Assembly (NCBI RefSeq): GCF_000018325.1
Contig: NC_009922.1
Location: 2,480,001-2,544,000, forward strand
Direction: 5' to 3'
Length of the DNA: 64,000 nt
Origin: Alkaliphilus oremlandii OhILAs
Lineage (GTDB): Bacteria; Bacillota; Clostridia; Peptostreptococcales; Natronincolaceae
The notes beneath the pieces are model-generated. The model was given only the letters and a program-made list of their open reading frames with translations, ran no database searches and was not told the origin of the DNA. Position numbers and translations under genes: made by a program. Within the stretch, counting starts at the first letter, position 1. Every line of letters begins with the position of its first letter. This document shows positions 16,065 to 25,931 of this stretch, in pieces.

Positions 16065-17954
16065 CTACACAGTTCGAATAAATCCCTTCACATTGTCCTC
16101 AATTTCTTTTGAAGATATATGATTCATTTTTATATAAGCACTGTCCATTTTTTCTGCTAATTTTTTCGCAAATCCCAATTGAATATAGCCATTTTCCGTA
16201 TCTAATACCATACTTTTAATATTTTCATTTCGAATCTTTTCTCCAACATGGTAAGCATCTTCTATGGCATTCTCACTGAATAAAGGCACATTACCCTTTC
16301 CATCGGAAACTAGAACAATATATTGGAGGGCATCGGCATTTTTTATCCGATCTATCTTTAACAGTTCATAGGCTTTATACAGTCCAGAAGCCAAGGGCGT
16401 TTTCCCTCCTGTAGGCAGATTGGTCAGACATTTCTGTGCTAAATCTACACTTCTTGTAATATTTAATAGGGTATCTGCCCCATCCTTTCTAAAGGCAATA
16501 ATCCCTACATTGTCTCTCTTCTGATAAGCATCATTTAATAAGGAAAGCACCGCTCCTTTTACAGCACCCATCCGTCTTTTTGCCCCCATAGAGCCGCTTG
16601 CATCCACCACGAAGAGTATGGTAGCACCCGTATGCTTTTCTCTTACCTTTTCTCTGATATCCCCCGACCGAATGACTAAAGACAGTCCTTCTCTATTTCT
16701 TCCCCCCTGGCTACAAGCAGCGATTCTAAAGGTGGCATCAAAGGCGATATCCTTTGGTCTGCCCTTTGGAATTCTATATCTTATATATCTGCCTTCCTTA
16801 CTATCCGTCTTTACCTTATTTCGCTTTCCACTCCCCTTTACAGCAAATCTACTTTGCCATACCATATCCATGGATAAATCCTCTCCAAAAGCTTCGATAT
16901 CTTCTACCGTATGGGAGGAAACACTTCCTTCAGCACTTGAATCCCCATGCTCTGAGTCTCCATCATAATCCCCATTAGAAATAGGTTTGTCAGCACTGCT
17001 GTCTATTTCACCCGAATGATTCTGATGATGACTTTCTTCCGCCCTATTTTCTGCTAAGGAATCCGACGCTTTATTTTTTTCAATGACCTCTTCAATGGAT
17101 ACTTGTTCCCTCATGCGATGGGGAAGTACATAGAAGGAAGCCTCTTTCATATCCTCCTGAGTGATGTAGGTTCTTTTATTGAAAGCCGCAATAGCTCTGG
17201 CAGCTTCTATAAGGATGATCTCAGCTCTATGACCTGCACAGCGACCTTCCTTGCCAATATCCGATGCCAGTTGATAATCAGCTTCTGTAATCCTCACATA
17301 GTTTAATAGGTTGGTTGCTTCTCGAATATTCATTTCTACTGCTTTACTGGCTACTGCCCATGACTTGCAAAACCCTTCTGGATTCTTCTCATAGGCCAGT
17401 CTTCTTTTCATAATTTCCAACCGAATATTTAAATCTTCTTCTCCCTTTGTTTCTACATAAAGTCCAAATCTGTCTATAAACTGAGATCCCAATGTCCCCT
17501 CTTCCGGGTTCATAGAACCGATTAAGCTGAATTTAGAATCATGCTGATAGGAGATTCCTTCCCTCTCAATGATATTGACACCAGTGGACGCTACTTCTAA
17601 AAGTATATTGACAATATAAGCACTCAAGAGGTTTACTTCATCTATGTATAGAAACTGATGATGTGCCTTTTTTAAAATACCTTCTTCCAGCTCTTTTCTA
17701 CCATATTGAATCGCTTTGTTGATGTCAACGCTACCGACCAGTCGATCCTCCGTTATATTCAGTGGCAAGTTGATTACGGCTCGATCCCCTATAATATTTG
17801 CAAGTCCTCTCACTAAGGTGGATTTTGCAGTTCCCTTTTCTCCACTGATGAGCACGCCGCCGATATTGGGATTGATTACATTTAAAATTAACGCCTTTTT
17901 TACTCTTTCTTGGCCGCAAACTGCAGCAAAAGGAAAGCATCTATAAGATTCCAT
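16065..17954 (-). CDS. BchD/ChlD-like chelatase subunit (AAA plus VWA)
   Basis: 629 residues. Residues 1-280 are an AAA+ module with Walker A GEKGTAKST (38-46). An acidic, low-complexity linker rich in Ser, Asp and Glu follows (about 295-350). A von Willebrand A domain occupies about 445-629 with a complete MIDAS: DASGSMG (451-457), TPLASG (519) and SDGKGN (about 551). In Mg- and cobalt-chelatases the D subunit links the AAA ring to the large metal-inserting subunit. Last gene of the riboswitch operon, 24 bases after the BchI-like gene. The metal is not known. Confidence 0.88.
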   Translation of the reverse strand: MESYRCFPFAAVCGQERVKKALILNVINPNIGGVLISGEKGTAKSTLVRGLANIIGDRAVINLPLNITEDRLVGSVDINKAIQYGRKELEEGILKKAHHQFLYIDEVNLLSAYIVNILLEVASTGVNIIEREGISYQHDSKFSLIGSMNPEEGTLGSQFIDRFGLYVETKGEEDLNIRLEIMKRRLAYEKNPEGFCKSWAVASKAVEMNIREATNLLNYVRITEADYQLASDIGKEGRCAGHRAEIILIEAARAIAAFNKRTYITQEDMKEASFYVLPHRMREQVSIEEVIEKNKASDSLAENRAEESHHQNHSGEIDSSADKPISNGDYDGDSEHGDSSAEGSVSSHTVEDIEAFGEDLSMDMVWQSRFAVKGSGKRNKVKTDSKEGRYIRYRIPKGRPKDIAFDATFRIAACSQGGRNREGLSLVIRSGDIREKVREKHTGATILFVVDASGSMGAKRRMGAVKGAVLSLLNDAYQKRDNVGIIAFRKDGADTLLNITRSVDLAQKCLTNLPTGGKTPLASGLYKAYELLKIDRIKNADALQYIVLVSDGKGNVPLFSENAIEDAYHVGEKIRNENIKSMVLDTENGYIQLGFAKKLAEKMDSAYIKMNHISSKEIEDNVKGFIRTV

Positions 17955-17978
17955 GGAATATTGAGTCTCCTTTTCTAT

Positions 17979-19013
17979 CTATAGTGAAGCTTTTTCAATG
18001 ATGCTATAAATATCATCGAAATCCATATTGCCTTCTTCAAAGGGTCTTCTTCTCATTCTGTGAGGGAGAGAAAGCTTTGCCGCTGCAAATAAATCTTCCT
18101 TTTCTACCTTGGTTCTTCCCATGTATGCTGCATGGGTGATGGCAGCTTTTATAAATGTAATATCTGCCCTGTGCCCATCTACGCCAAGGGTAATTCCGAT
18201 TTCTGCCACAACCTTTAGGCATCCCTCAGAGTATTCAACTTCATGAATCAGCTTTTGAGCCCTTAATATCCTTTCAGATAAAAGCTTTTGCTCAGAGTCA
18301 TATCTCTTGGAAAACGCTACGGGGTCTTCCTCAAAGGCCAACCTTCTTTTTATGATTTCAACTCGATCAGATGAATCTTCTTCTCCATAAATATCCACCA
18401 CCAAACCAAAGCGGTCGATGAGCTGAGGTCGTAAATCTCCCTCCTCGGGGTTCATGGTTCCTACCAATACAAACTTAGAGGGATGGCTGTAGGAAACCCC
18501 TTCTCGCTCTATGGAATTCACTCCCATGGCCGCCGCATCTAACAGTACATCCACCACATGATCATCTAAAAGGTTCACTTCATCCACATAAAGGATATTT
18601 CTGTTTGCTTGGGCTAAAATTCCTGGTTCAAACCTTTTTTCTCCTTTTTTTATTGCATGCTCAATATCCAAGGTTCCCACGACTCGATCCTCTGTAGCGC
18701 TGACAGGAAGATTCACCACTCGCATTCTGCCTATTGTAATCGGATTGCTTCTTTCTTTAAAGCTATTTCTACAGGATTCGCACCAAAGGCTGTCATCCTT
18801 CGGATCGCAATGAAACATACAGCCTTCTACTTCTTCTCTCGGAGGCAATATATCTGTTAAGGCCCTTACAGCCGTAGATTTTGCTGTACCCTTTTCCCCT
18901 CTGATCAGAACACCTCCTAAGAGAGGATTGATTACGTTTAAAATCAGTGCTTTCTTCATATCCTCCTGCCCTACAATCCCACAAAAGGGATAAAGCTGTC
19001 TTGCTTTCTCCAT
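17979..19013 (-). CDS. BchI/ChlI-like chelatase AAA ATPase
   Basis: 344 residues, standard for BchI. Walker A is GEKGTAKST (39-47), Walker B ILYVDEVNLLDDHVVDVLL, followed by sensor GTMNPEEGDLRPQLIDRFGL. A cysteine cluster (CMFHCDPKDDSLWCESC) lies in the usual insertion. The first 60 residues closely resemble those of the neighbouring BchD-like protein, showing shared ancestry. It should form a hexameric ring powering metal insertion by the CobN-like subunit. The spacing to its neighbours is 33 and 24 bases, consistent with one transcript. Confidence 0.92.
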   Translation of the reverse strand: MEKARQLYPFCGIVGQEDMKKALILNVINPLLGGVLIRGEKGTAKSTAVRALTDILPPREEVEGCMFHCDPKDDSLWCESCRNSFKERSNPITIGRMRVVNLPVSATEDRVVGTLDIEHAIKKGEKRFEPGILAQANRNILYVDEVNLLDDHVVDVLLDAAAMGVNSIEREGVSYSHPSKFVLVGTMNPEEGDLRPQLIDRFGLVVDIYGEEDSSDRVEIIKRRLAFEEDPVAFSKRYDSEQKLLSERILRAQKLIHEVEYSEGCLKVVAEIGITLGVDGHRADITFIKAAITHAAYMGRTKVEKEDLFAAAKLSLPHRMRRRPFEEGNMDFDDIYSIIEKASL

Positions 19014-19046
19014 GGTATATCCCTCATTTCCAAAGTTTCTTACATC

Positions 19047-22000
19047 CTATAACTTTTCTTCTATGCTGTCCTCTAAATCTAAATATACTTGCTTTAACTT
19101 ATCCAATTGCTCCTGTGTCGCATTCCAATAGCCTCTCGCATTGTATTCCATCATTTGCTCCAGTATGTTCATATAAGCATAAGGGTTATTTTCCTGCATT
19201 TTTTTGCTGAGGTTTTCATCTTCTACATAACAGCGATGCAGGTCATTATAGATCCATTCTTCAACACTGTTTGTAGTGGCTGCAAGCCCCATAATATTTT
19301 CAAATCTTTCCGCTATTTTCTGAACCCCGTGGTATTTGTGCGCCAGCATGCCATCAATCCATTTAGGGTTTAATGCCCTTGTTCTTACACCTCTGCCTAT
19401 GGATTTCTCTACGCTTTCTGTGAGAACACGCTCTCCAGTAGTATCCGTTATATAGATTCGAACCTTTTTCCCCTTGGCCATTTCTACAGACTTGGCAAGG
19501 CCTCCGAAATATTCGTAATAATGGTCTAAGTCTGTCACCTCATATTCGTGGCTGCTTCTTACTTGAGATACGAATTCTACACTTTTCAAATTTTCTTCAT
19601 AAAGTCCTTCGACTTTTTTCCCATGAAGCCTTTTGGTATAAATATGCTGTACATTCTGAATGAACATCGTTCCGATTTGTTCTTCACTTTCCCAATTCTT
19701 CGTCTGGAACAACTTCGTAATTCCTGTGCCGTATCCGCCTTCTTTTGGTCCAAAGATTCTAGCTACAGCCAGTTCCCTTGCCTCCCCATGGTCATATCCT
19801 TCATCCACAAGCTTTCGATATAATCCCTTGGCATTGGCTTTAAAGTAGTTCTCTTCGTCGCTTTCATCTAGGTCAAATAGCTTTACAAACAAATCTGACA
19901 TACTTTCGATGAGGTTTGGAAACATGTCTCTAAAAAATCCACATATATTAATGGTTACATCGATTCTAGGTCTTCCCAGTTCGTAGATTGGTATGATTTC
20001 ATATTGAGGGTCCCATTCATTTCGTCCCTTAGAAATCCGAACTCCTAAATAAGAAAGAATTTGAGAAAAGGTTTCTCCCTGTGTTCTAGAGGTTTCAATT
20101 CCCCACAATACCACTGCCGTAGATACAGGATATGCTCCATTTTCATCTTTATAGTTTTTTAGAGTATTTTCACAGATTCTTTTTCCACGCTGGTAGGCCG
20201 TTGTGGTCGGAATCAATCTTGGATCAAATTGGTATAAGTTATATCCCGCAGGCAGGATTTCTGGATTTCGATAGATATCTCCCGCCAGCTTTGCAGGGTT
20301 ATATTCTCCTGATAAGGTTTTGATTAGGCCTTTGATCTCTTCATTATTTTTAGCATTCATCCATAGTTTTCGTCCATATTCAAGGGTATCCATAAATTGT
20401 TCTCCGTTCCCTTTGGTGATAAATTCACACTGAAGTAGTTCGTTTGTATTCATATAATGATCAAAGATGGCATCGGATAGCATATCGATTTCCTGAACGG
20501 AGTCATATGCGCTCTGATCCAAAAGCTGTTCTAGATCATGTCCCTTTGCCACAGCTACTAAACTGCGAAGTGCCGTAATTTCTTTATTGCTGTATCTCAA
20601 TAGACCTCGAATATATTCTCTTGCTTCTTCATCATTAAAGCCTTTGCCAAAGACATGGAGCCCCTTTGGAATTAAGCTGCGATTCATTCTGTATAACTCC
20701 GATTCAATGCTGTCAAAATCCTTCGGTAGATTCAGTTTTTCTGCGATCTTATAGATATCCTTCAAGATATCCCCACTGCTTTGAGGAGATAAGGCAAGGG
20801 ATTGTCTATAGTTACCTACCATTTCCATAAGTCCTGCATACTCTCCATAAAGCTCCCCTGGTACAAAAACAGGCGCCTGATAACCTATGAGATTTGCATG
20901 GCTTCTTCTTTTTGCAATGGTGGCTTCAGAAGGATTTCCACAGTAATATAAATACATATGGGGCATATCTCCCAGTAGCTTGTCTGGATAGCAACTGCCG
21001 CTCATGCCGCACTCTTTCCCCTTTAAAAATTCCAAGGTTCCATGGGTTCCTACATGGATAATGGCATCTGCACAAAATTCTTCACGTAACCATTGATAAA
21101 AGGCAATATATTGGTGATGGGGCAATAGCTCCTTATCATGATATACCTTGTCATTCTCTTCATGGATTCCTCTAGATGGCTGTAATCCGATAAAGATATT
21201 TCCATTTATGGTACCGGGAATTAGAAACTCATTCTTCTCATTGGTCATGATCCTTCCGGGAGCATCTCCCCATTGCAGCTTCATCTCTTGAAAATCAGAA
21301 TTTTTCTTGATTTCCTTCGAGTATTCCTTGGAGGCATATTTGATCATGTCCGACCATTCATCACCGTATTTCCCCGAATTCACGGCTTTTCCAGCAGTAA
21401 ATATGGCCATCAGCTCTTCCTTGGAAAGAGGAGTTACTTCATAACCTTCATTTTTTAAATGTAGCAATATATTTTCTATGGATGAAAAAGTGTCTAAAAA
21501 GGCACCACCCAATAAATTGGCTTCCCCCGGCGGATAGTTATAGCATATGATGGCAATCCTTTTCTCTTTATTTTTCTTTTTTCTGAGAAGAATCTGTTTT
21601 TTCACTCGAGCAATGAGTCTTTCTACCCGCTCTTCTATGAGTTCAAGCTCTACCGTTGCAATATTAAACGCTTCATGATATTGAGGCTCCGACATAGCAC
21701 CGATGGGATAGGTTTCGATACAGCCATCTAGCTCTGGCAGCATTACAGAGATCATCGTTTCCGATGTACTAGAGCCTTGGATTGACGCCTCCCATTCCTT
21801 TATAGTCCTTCTCGACATGAAATAAGGGTGCAGGTAAGGAACATTCAGCTCTTTCAGAAGTTCAATCCCCTCTATGTGATTTCCACCGGTTGGACCAGCC
21901 CCTAATCGGAAGGACATAAAATTTAATACAATATCTACAGGATTTTCAACGGAACTGAATAAAAGTTTTTTAATTTTTTCTTTATTTTCAGAAAATGCAC

Positions 22001-22769
22001 CTGAAACTGCAATGGGCAGTACATTGGCAAACTCCTCCAGGCGAATTTTAATTTCATCGATACAAAAAGATGTATCTGTAGGATAGGTATGTCCATAAAA
22101 AAGGAGCGCTACTGTAGGACGATCTTTATCAAAGGGAAAATCCTTTTGATATTCCTCAAAGCTATCATAAAATTTCATCTCCTTTGGATGGGATAGGGCA
22201 GCACCCTCTACGGTCCTAGGCTCTGAAGGCTCCGGCATATTCCCTATGCCTCCGTACTCTCGAAGGATTAAGTAGAGCATGTTGAGCACATTGAACTTAT
22301 CTGCCACTTTAAAATACTTCATGATTGCCCTATAATTTTTAACATCCTTCATTGACTTCGGCATTTCTTTGCCCATTTTTTCTGCCATACCCATGATTTT
22401 TCCCATATTGGCCATATCCGGTCTCATGCCCTGTTGTCCAGAATTTCTCATGCTCTCCCCAGTAAAATCACCTAAACGCAAGTATTCTCTAGCTGAATTT
22501 CCGTAGGGAATTACATTTCCTTTGTATCCATCTAAGGCCTTGTAAACAGCCTCCACTACAGAGGATGGACTTCCCATCAAGTCCAAAAATACCAGATGAC
22601 TACTTTTCATACAATGAATCATTTCCTCTGCCTGCTCAAAGCTGATATCGGATATACCGTAATACAGATGAAGATCTAGAGCAGAAGGATATTGGCTGGA
22701 TATGCTTTCATTTGCAATCATTAAATTCTTGATTGCCGGTGCCGATACAGTAATTACTGTTATTTTCAT
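19047..22769 (-). CDS. cobN: CobN/BchH-like large chelatase subunit
   Basis: 1240 residues, the size of CobN and BchH, which hold the tetrapyrrole and insert the metal. Family stretches include HVGTHGTLEFLKGKE, PSRGIHEENDKVYHD and ETSRTQGETFSQILSYLG. The gene opens directly behind the ABC permease (30 bases), and the two ATPase subunits follow, so a full three-part chelatase is encoded. B12 riboswitch control favours cobalt and corrinoid over magnesium. CobN belongs to the aerobic B12 route, whereas anaerobes usually use CbiK/CbiX, so its true substrate in this organism is open. Confidence 0.88.
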   Translation of the reverse strand: MKITVITVSAPAIKNLMIANESISSQYPSALDLHLYYGISDISFEQAEEMIHCMKSSHLVFLDLMGSPSSVVEAVYKALDGYKGNVIPYGNSAREYLRLGDFTGESMRNSGQQGMRPDMANMGKIMGMAEKMGKEMPKSMKDVKNYRAIMKYFKVADKFNVLNMLYLILREYGGIGNMPEPSEPRTVEGAALSHPKEMKFYDSFEEYQKDFPFDKDRPTVALLFYGHTYPTDTSFCIDEIKIRLEEFANVLPIAVSGAFSENKEKIKKLLFSSVENPVDIVLNFMSFRLGAGPTGGNHIEGIELLKELNVPYLHPYFMSRRTIKEWEASIQGSSTSETMISVMLPELDGCIETYPIGAMSEPQYHEAFNIATVELELIEERVERLIARVKKQILLRKKKNKEKRIAIICYNYPPGEANLLGGAFLDTFSSIENILLHLKNEGYEVTPLSKEELMAIFTAGKAVNSGKYGDEWSDMIKYASKEYSKEIKKNSDFQEMKLQWGDAPGRIMTNEKNEFLIPGTINGNIFIGLQPSRGIHEENDKVYHDKELLPHHQYIAFYQWLREEFCADAIIHVGTHGTLEFLKGKECGMSGSCYPDKLLGDMPHMYLYYCGNPSEATIAKRRSHANLIGYQAPVFVPGELYGEYAGLMEMVGNYRQSLALSPQSSGDILKDIYKIAEKLNLPKDFDSIESELYRMNRSLIPKGLHVFGKGFNDEEAREYIRGLLRYSNKEITALRSLVAVAKGHDLEQLLDQSAYDSVQEIDMLSDAIFDHYMNTNELLQCEFITKGNGEQFMDTLEYGRKLWMNAKNNEEIKGLIKTLSGEYNPAKLAGDIYRNPEILPAGYNLYQFDPRLIPTTTAYQRGKRICENTLKNYKDENGAYPVSTAVVLWGIETSRTQGETFSQILSYLGVRISKGRNEWDPQYEIIPIYELGRPRIDVTINICGFFRDMFPNLIESMSDLFVKLFDLDESDEENYFKANAKGLYRKLVDEGYDHGEARELAVARIFGPKEGGYGTGITKLFQTKNWESEEQIGTMFIQNVQHIYTKRLHGKKVEGLYEENLKSVEFVSQVRSSHEYEVTDLDHYYEYFGGLAKSVEMAKGKKVRIYITDTTGERVLTESVEKSIGRGVRTRALNPKWIDGMLAHKYHGVQKIAERFENIMGLAATTNSVEEWIYNDLHRCYVEDENLSKKMQENNPYAYMNILEQMMEYNARGYWNATQEQLDKLKQVYLDLEDSIEEKL

Positions 22770-22799
22770 TCCTTATCACCTCATCAATGGGTTTTTATT

Positions 22800-23804
22800 T
22801 TACTTTCTTAAAAGATACAAGAAGAAGGGAACGCCCAGTACTGCCATGACAATTCCAACGGGGATCTCAGAGGGGCTGAATATGGTCCGCGCAAAGGTAT
22901 CGCTGAGCATTACCAATCCTGCACCAAAAAGTGCAGAGGCAGGAAGCATATATTTATAATTACTGCCTACAATCATTCGGATGGTATGGGGTACGATGAG
23001 CCCTACAAAGCCCAATAAACCAACTACACTTACGGCACTGGCAGCAAGAATTGCTGCTAATGCTGTAAAACCAAGTCTGGTAGCCTCCACATTTAAGCCG
23101 ATACCCCTTGCAATTTCGTCTCCTAAAAGTAATATGTTGAGTTTTTGTGCAAAGATCAGTGCTAAAATGGTGCCGCCGATGGTATAGGGCAATATGGTTT
23201 GTACCTCTGGCCAGCTTCTGGCAGACAGGCTGCCATTCATAAAGGTCAATGCTCCTTGAACTCTATCACTATATAAAACTAAGGTCCCCGAAATCCCTGC
23301 GCCGAACAAGGCAGATACCGCCACCCCTGCCAAAACGATTCGTACAGTTTGAATACCACTCCGCCATGCAAGAGCATAAATAATGAAAGCGGCTAGCATG
23401 GCACCGAAAAACGCAGCAATAATTACAAATTGCTGGTACTGCGGAAAAGCAACCAAGATGGCAATTCCGAAAAGCCCTGCACCACTGCTAATGCCGATGA
23501 TACTTGGATCTGCTAAAGGGTTTCTCATAACTCCCTGTAGAATGGCACCGGAAAGTGCTAGATTAATCCCCACCAGTCCCGCTAATATCATCCTTGGCAA
23601 TCGGATATTCCATATGACCATTCTTTCAGTGCTACCATCATCCTGCATCATCACTTCTAGAATCCGTTGAATATCAATTTCAATAGTTCCTTTGGAATTC
23701 CCGATAAAGAAGCTTCCTATGACAAATACACCTAAAGCTGCTATGAAAGCAATTTTAAACGCCCTACGATCTTTCAGAGCAATTTTACTTTCCATACCAT
23801 CCAT
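22800..23804 (-). CDS. FecCD/BtuC family ABC transporter permease
   Basis: 334 residues with about nine membrane segments and the FecCD signatures RLPRMILAGLVGINLALSGAILQGVMRNPLADPSIIG and GLIVPHTIRMIVG (first part quoted in pieces: RLPRMILAGLVG, QGVMRNPLADP). Members import Fe-siderophores, haem or cobalamin. It overlaps the binding protein gene by up to 20 bases; a second in-frame ATG (MESKIALK) nine bases later is an alternative start. No ABC ATPase gene is present anywhere in the operon or the window, so it must borrow one or work differently. Confidence 0.92.
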   Translation of the reverse strand: MDGMESKIALKDRRAFKIAFIAALGVFVIGSFFIGNSKGTIEIDIQRILEVMMQDDGSTERMVIWNIRLPRMILAGLVGINLALSGAILQGVMRNPLADPSIIGISSGAGLFGIAILVAFPQYQQFVIIAAFFGAMLAAFIIYALAWRSGIQTVRIVLAGVAVSALFGAGISGTLVLYSDRVQGALTFMNGSLSARSWPEVQTILPYTIGGTILALIFAQKLNILLLGDEIARGIGLNVEATRLGFTALAAILAASAVSVVGLLGFVGLIVPHTIRMIVGSNYKYMLPASALFGAGLVMLSDTFARTIFSPSEIPVGIVMAVLGVPFFLYLLRK

Positions 23805-24828
23805 CTACCTCTCCATAAATTTCAGGGTATATACTTCTTGCTACATACTCTATAGCTTCACTATAATAAGGGCCTGAATTAAATAGAAAATGCTCCTGTG
23901 GCAGATAAATCACCCGCCCTTCTGTAATAGCTGGTATACTTCTCCATGCTGGATTACTTGCGAAATGTTCTTCCATGGTTTTCTTTGCTGCTTCATTACT
24001 AGCAATCATACTGGTGACAAATACATAGTCTGGATTTTCCTGTACAATATATTCGATGTCCAGCGGTGTATTTTCAGAACCAATGGTATCCACTGGCAAT
24101 CCAGAAGCAATATTTCTAAGCTTTAATACATTCGATACATCCCCTGCAATGCTATTATTCAATTTTACGGATAAAGCATTGGCTGTAACATATAGGATTA
24201 CTACTGAAGTTTCTTGATCCGGTAGTTTCGAAATGATTTCAGCTTTCTTCTGCTCTAGCTCTGCAATTCTCTTATTTGCTGATTCTTCTGACTTTAGTAT
24301 TTTCCCAAAGGCGATATAGGTATCTACTACATCCTTGTATGTTTTCACATTGGTAACAATTACATTGAAGCCCATTTCTCTCAGCTTCTTTGCATGGGTT
24401 CCCTGTGTTCCATATTGTGCAATAATCAAGTCTGGTTTTTCCGATACAATCCGTTCCATATCAATGGAATAGACAGGCCCTACACTTGGTAAGCTTTTGA
24501 TTTCCTCTTCATATCCCTCCACCAGCTTCACATTTTCCGATATATCAGAGCTGCATATAGACTTTCCACCCAAGTCATACCAAATACTCAATGGTGTTCC
24601 AGAAATAACAGCCACTTTTTCAGGCACTTTTTCCAATACGGTTTCATCCGTTGTCGTATCTTTTATTGTGAGGGGATAATCCGCTCCTATAACTTCTATG
24701 GTCCTGCTTATTTCTTCTGTCGTTTTACCTAGAGCATGTCCCTTTGTTTCTTTGCTCTGATTACATCCAAATAAACCTGTAGATACCATAAGCACTAAAG
24801 CTAAGCTTATACCTTTCTTTCCCTTCAT
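23785..24828 (-). CDS. ABC transporter substrate-binding lipoprotein (BtuF/FecB type)
   Basis: 347 residues from the ATG of MKGKKGISLAL, which has AAGGG nine bases upstream; two earlier ATGs encode that site. Lipobox LFGC gives Cys22. The rest is a class III periplasmic-binding fold with a helical linker, typical of metal-chelate and B12 binding proteins (EKVAVISGTPLSIWYDLGG, VPVDTIGSENTPLDIEYIVQENPDYVFV). It is the first gene after the cobalamin riboswitch, so a corrinoid, cobalt chelate or related tetrapyrrole is the likely ligand. Confidence 0.87.
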   Translation of the reverse strand: MKGKKGISLALVLMVSTGLFGCNQSKETKGHALGKTTEEISRTIEVIGADYPLTIKDTTTDETVLEKVPEKVAVISGTPLSIWYDLGGKSICSSDISENVKLVEGYEEEIKSLPSVGPVYSIDMERIVSEKPDLIIAQYGTQGTHAKKLREMGFNVIVTNVKTYKDVVDTYIAFGKILKSEESANKRIAELEQKKAEIISKLPDQETSVVILYVTANALSVKLNNSIAGDVSNVLKLRNIASGLPVDTIGSENTPLDIEYIVQENPDYVFVTSMIASNEAAKKTMEEHFASNPAWRSIPAITEGRVIYLPQEHFLFNSGPYYSEAIEYVARSIYPEIYGEVDGWYGK

Positions 24829-24862
24829 TGATATCATCCCTTTCATTATAGGTACTCAACAT

Positions 24863-24892
24863 AAAAAATCCCCCTAACAAAATGTCAGGAGG
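24863..24892 (-). terminator. Riboswitch-controlled terminator
   Basis: On the minus strand CCTCCTGAC pairs with GTTAGGGGG (with G-T pairs), loop ATTTT, followed by six T. It lies between the cobalamin aptamer and the first gene, as expected for transcription attenuation. Confidence 0.8.
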
Positions 24893-24899
24893 ACGATAT

Positions 24900-25090
24900 A
24901 AGACGGATTCCATATGCAAGATCCCAACACCCTCTATCGCTCGTAGAGTTCACAGTGCAGAAAATCAGGCAGTATCTGACTTGAGCATGCTTTCTCTGAG
25001 AATTTTTCCATCTCTATTGAAAAGCAAAGCCCTTACAGTGGCGGGACCGTGTGGGATTTTCACCCAACTTCCTTTTAATTAGCAAATACA
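24900..25090 (-). promoter_or_regulatory. Cobalamin (B12) riboswitch
   Basis: The minus strand carries the conserved core GGGTGAAAATCCCACACGG-x-CCCGCCACTGT (B12 box with GCCACTG), then AAGTCAGATACTGCCTG and a closing hairpin (CTCTACGAGCGATAGAG). Bound adenosylcobalamin or a related corrinoid should favour the downstream terminator, switching off the transporter-chelatase operon. The outer limits are approximate. Confidence 0.9.
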
Positions 25091-25146
25091 AAGTATCTAC
25101 TAAACCTAGATTTTAAATATTTTATTGTTTGGTTTATTACTCCATC

Positions 25147-25174
25147 ATTATATCAAATATGAAATTTTTGTCAA
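25147..25174 (-). promoter_or_regulatory. Promoter of the riboswitch operon
   Basis: TTGACA and TATAAT, both perfect, are 16 bases apart on the minus strand just upstream of the aptamer; start near 25140. Confidence 0.75.
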
Positions 25175-25318
25175 ATCCTTCTTTCTTACTATTCTATTCA
25201 TAGTAGTAATATTTTTTGTGTTTAATCCATATGAATGAGGGTAGATATGTTTATGGATAGTATAGGGGTTTGTATTAGACTTCATACTAAAATACATAAT
25301 ATGGGAGGAGATATTACG

Positions 25319-25876
25319 ATGAGTTCAATGACAATATCAAACTTAAAATCTGCCTTTGGTGGAGAAAGTATGGCACATATGCGTTATCTTGCATGGGGTG
25401 AGTTTGCAGCAAAAGAAGGATTCCCAAATGTAGGCAATCTATTTATTGCAACCGCATATGCTGAACAAATTCATGCACACAACCATTTTAGAGAGCTGAA
25501 AAATGAAGTGGGCGATGCGGATGTTACTGCAGGCGCTGGATTTGGATTAACAACCACATCTGAAAACCTTCAGGGTGCCATCAATGGTGAAAAACATGAA
25601 GTAGATCAAATGTACCCAGCTTTTATTGCAGTTGCAGAAATGCAAGGAAACAAAGGTGCATTACGTTCATTTAACTACGCTGTAGAAGCTGAAAAAACCC
25701 ATATTACATTATTCTCTGCTGCTAAAGATGCTGTAGATAAAGGTGTAGATTACGATCAAAATACAGTGCATGTTTGCACAGTCTGTGGACACACATTGGC
25801 TGGAGATTTAACAGATCCCTGTCCAGTATGTAAAGTTGGCGTCAACATGTTTAAAACATTCGTAACAGAAAAATAG
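25319..25876 (+). CDS. rbr: Rubrerythrin
   Basis: 185 residues from the ATG preceded by GGGAGGAG; a longer frame exists but lacks a ribosome site. The ferritin-like four-helix part (about 1-140) holds the di-iron ligands in ESMAHMRYLAWGEFA, YAEQIHAHNH and AEKTHITLF. The C-terminal rubredoxin-like knuckle has CTVCG and CPVC. Rubrerythrin reduces hydrogen peroxide in anaerobes, with electrons from rubredoxin or an NADH reductase. The gene stands alone between two strong terminators. Confidence 0.95.
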   Translation: MSSMTISNLKSAFGGESMAHMRYLAWGEFAAKEGFPNVGNLFIATAYAEQIHAHNHFRELKNEVGDADVTAGAGFGLTTTSENLQGAINGEKHEVDQMYPAFIAVAEMQGNKGALRSFNYAVEAEKTHITLFSAAKDAVDKGVDYDQNTVHVCTVCGHTLAGDLTDPCPVCKVGVNMFKTFVTEK

Positions 25877-25931
25877 AATAGTAAATAAGTAAGGAAGGTT
25901 CCTCCAGGACCTTCCTTGCTTATTTACTATT
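25877..25931. terminator. Bidirectional terminator between rubrerythrin and psd
   Basis: A long stem: AATAGTAAATAAG pairs exactly with CTTATTTACTATT, and the inner AAGGAAGGT pairs with ACCTTCCTT around a short loop. It serves converging genes. Confidence 0.88.
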
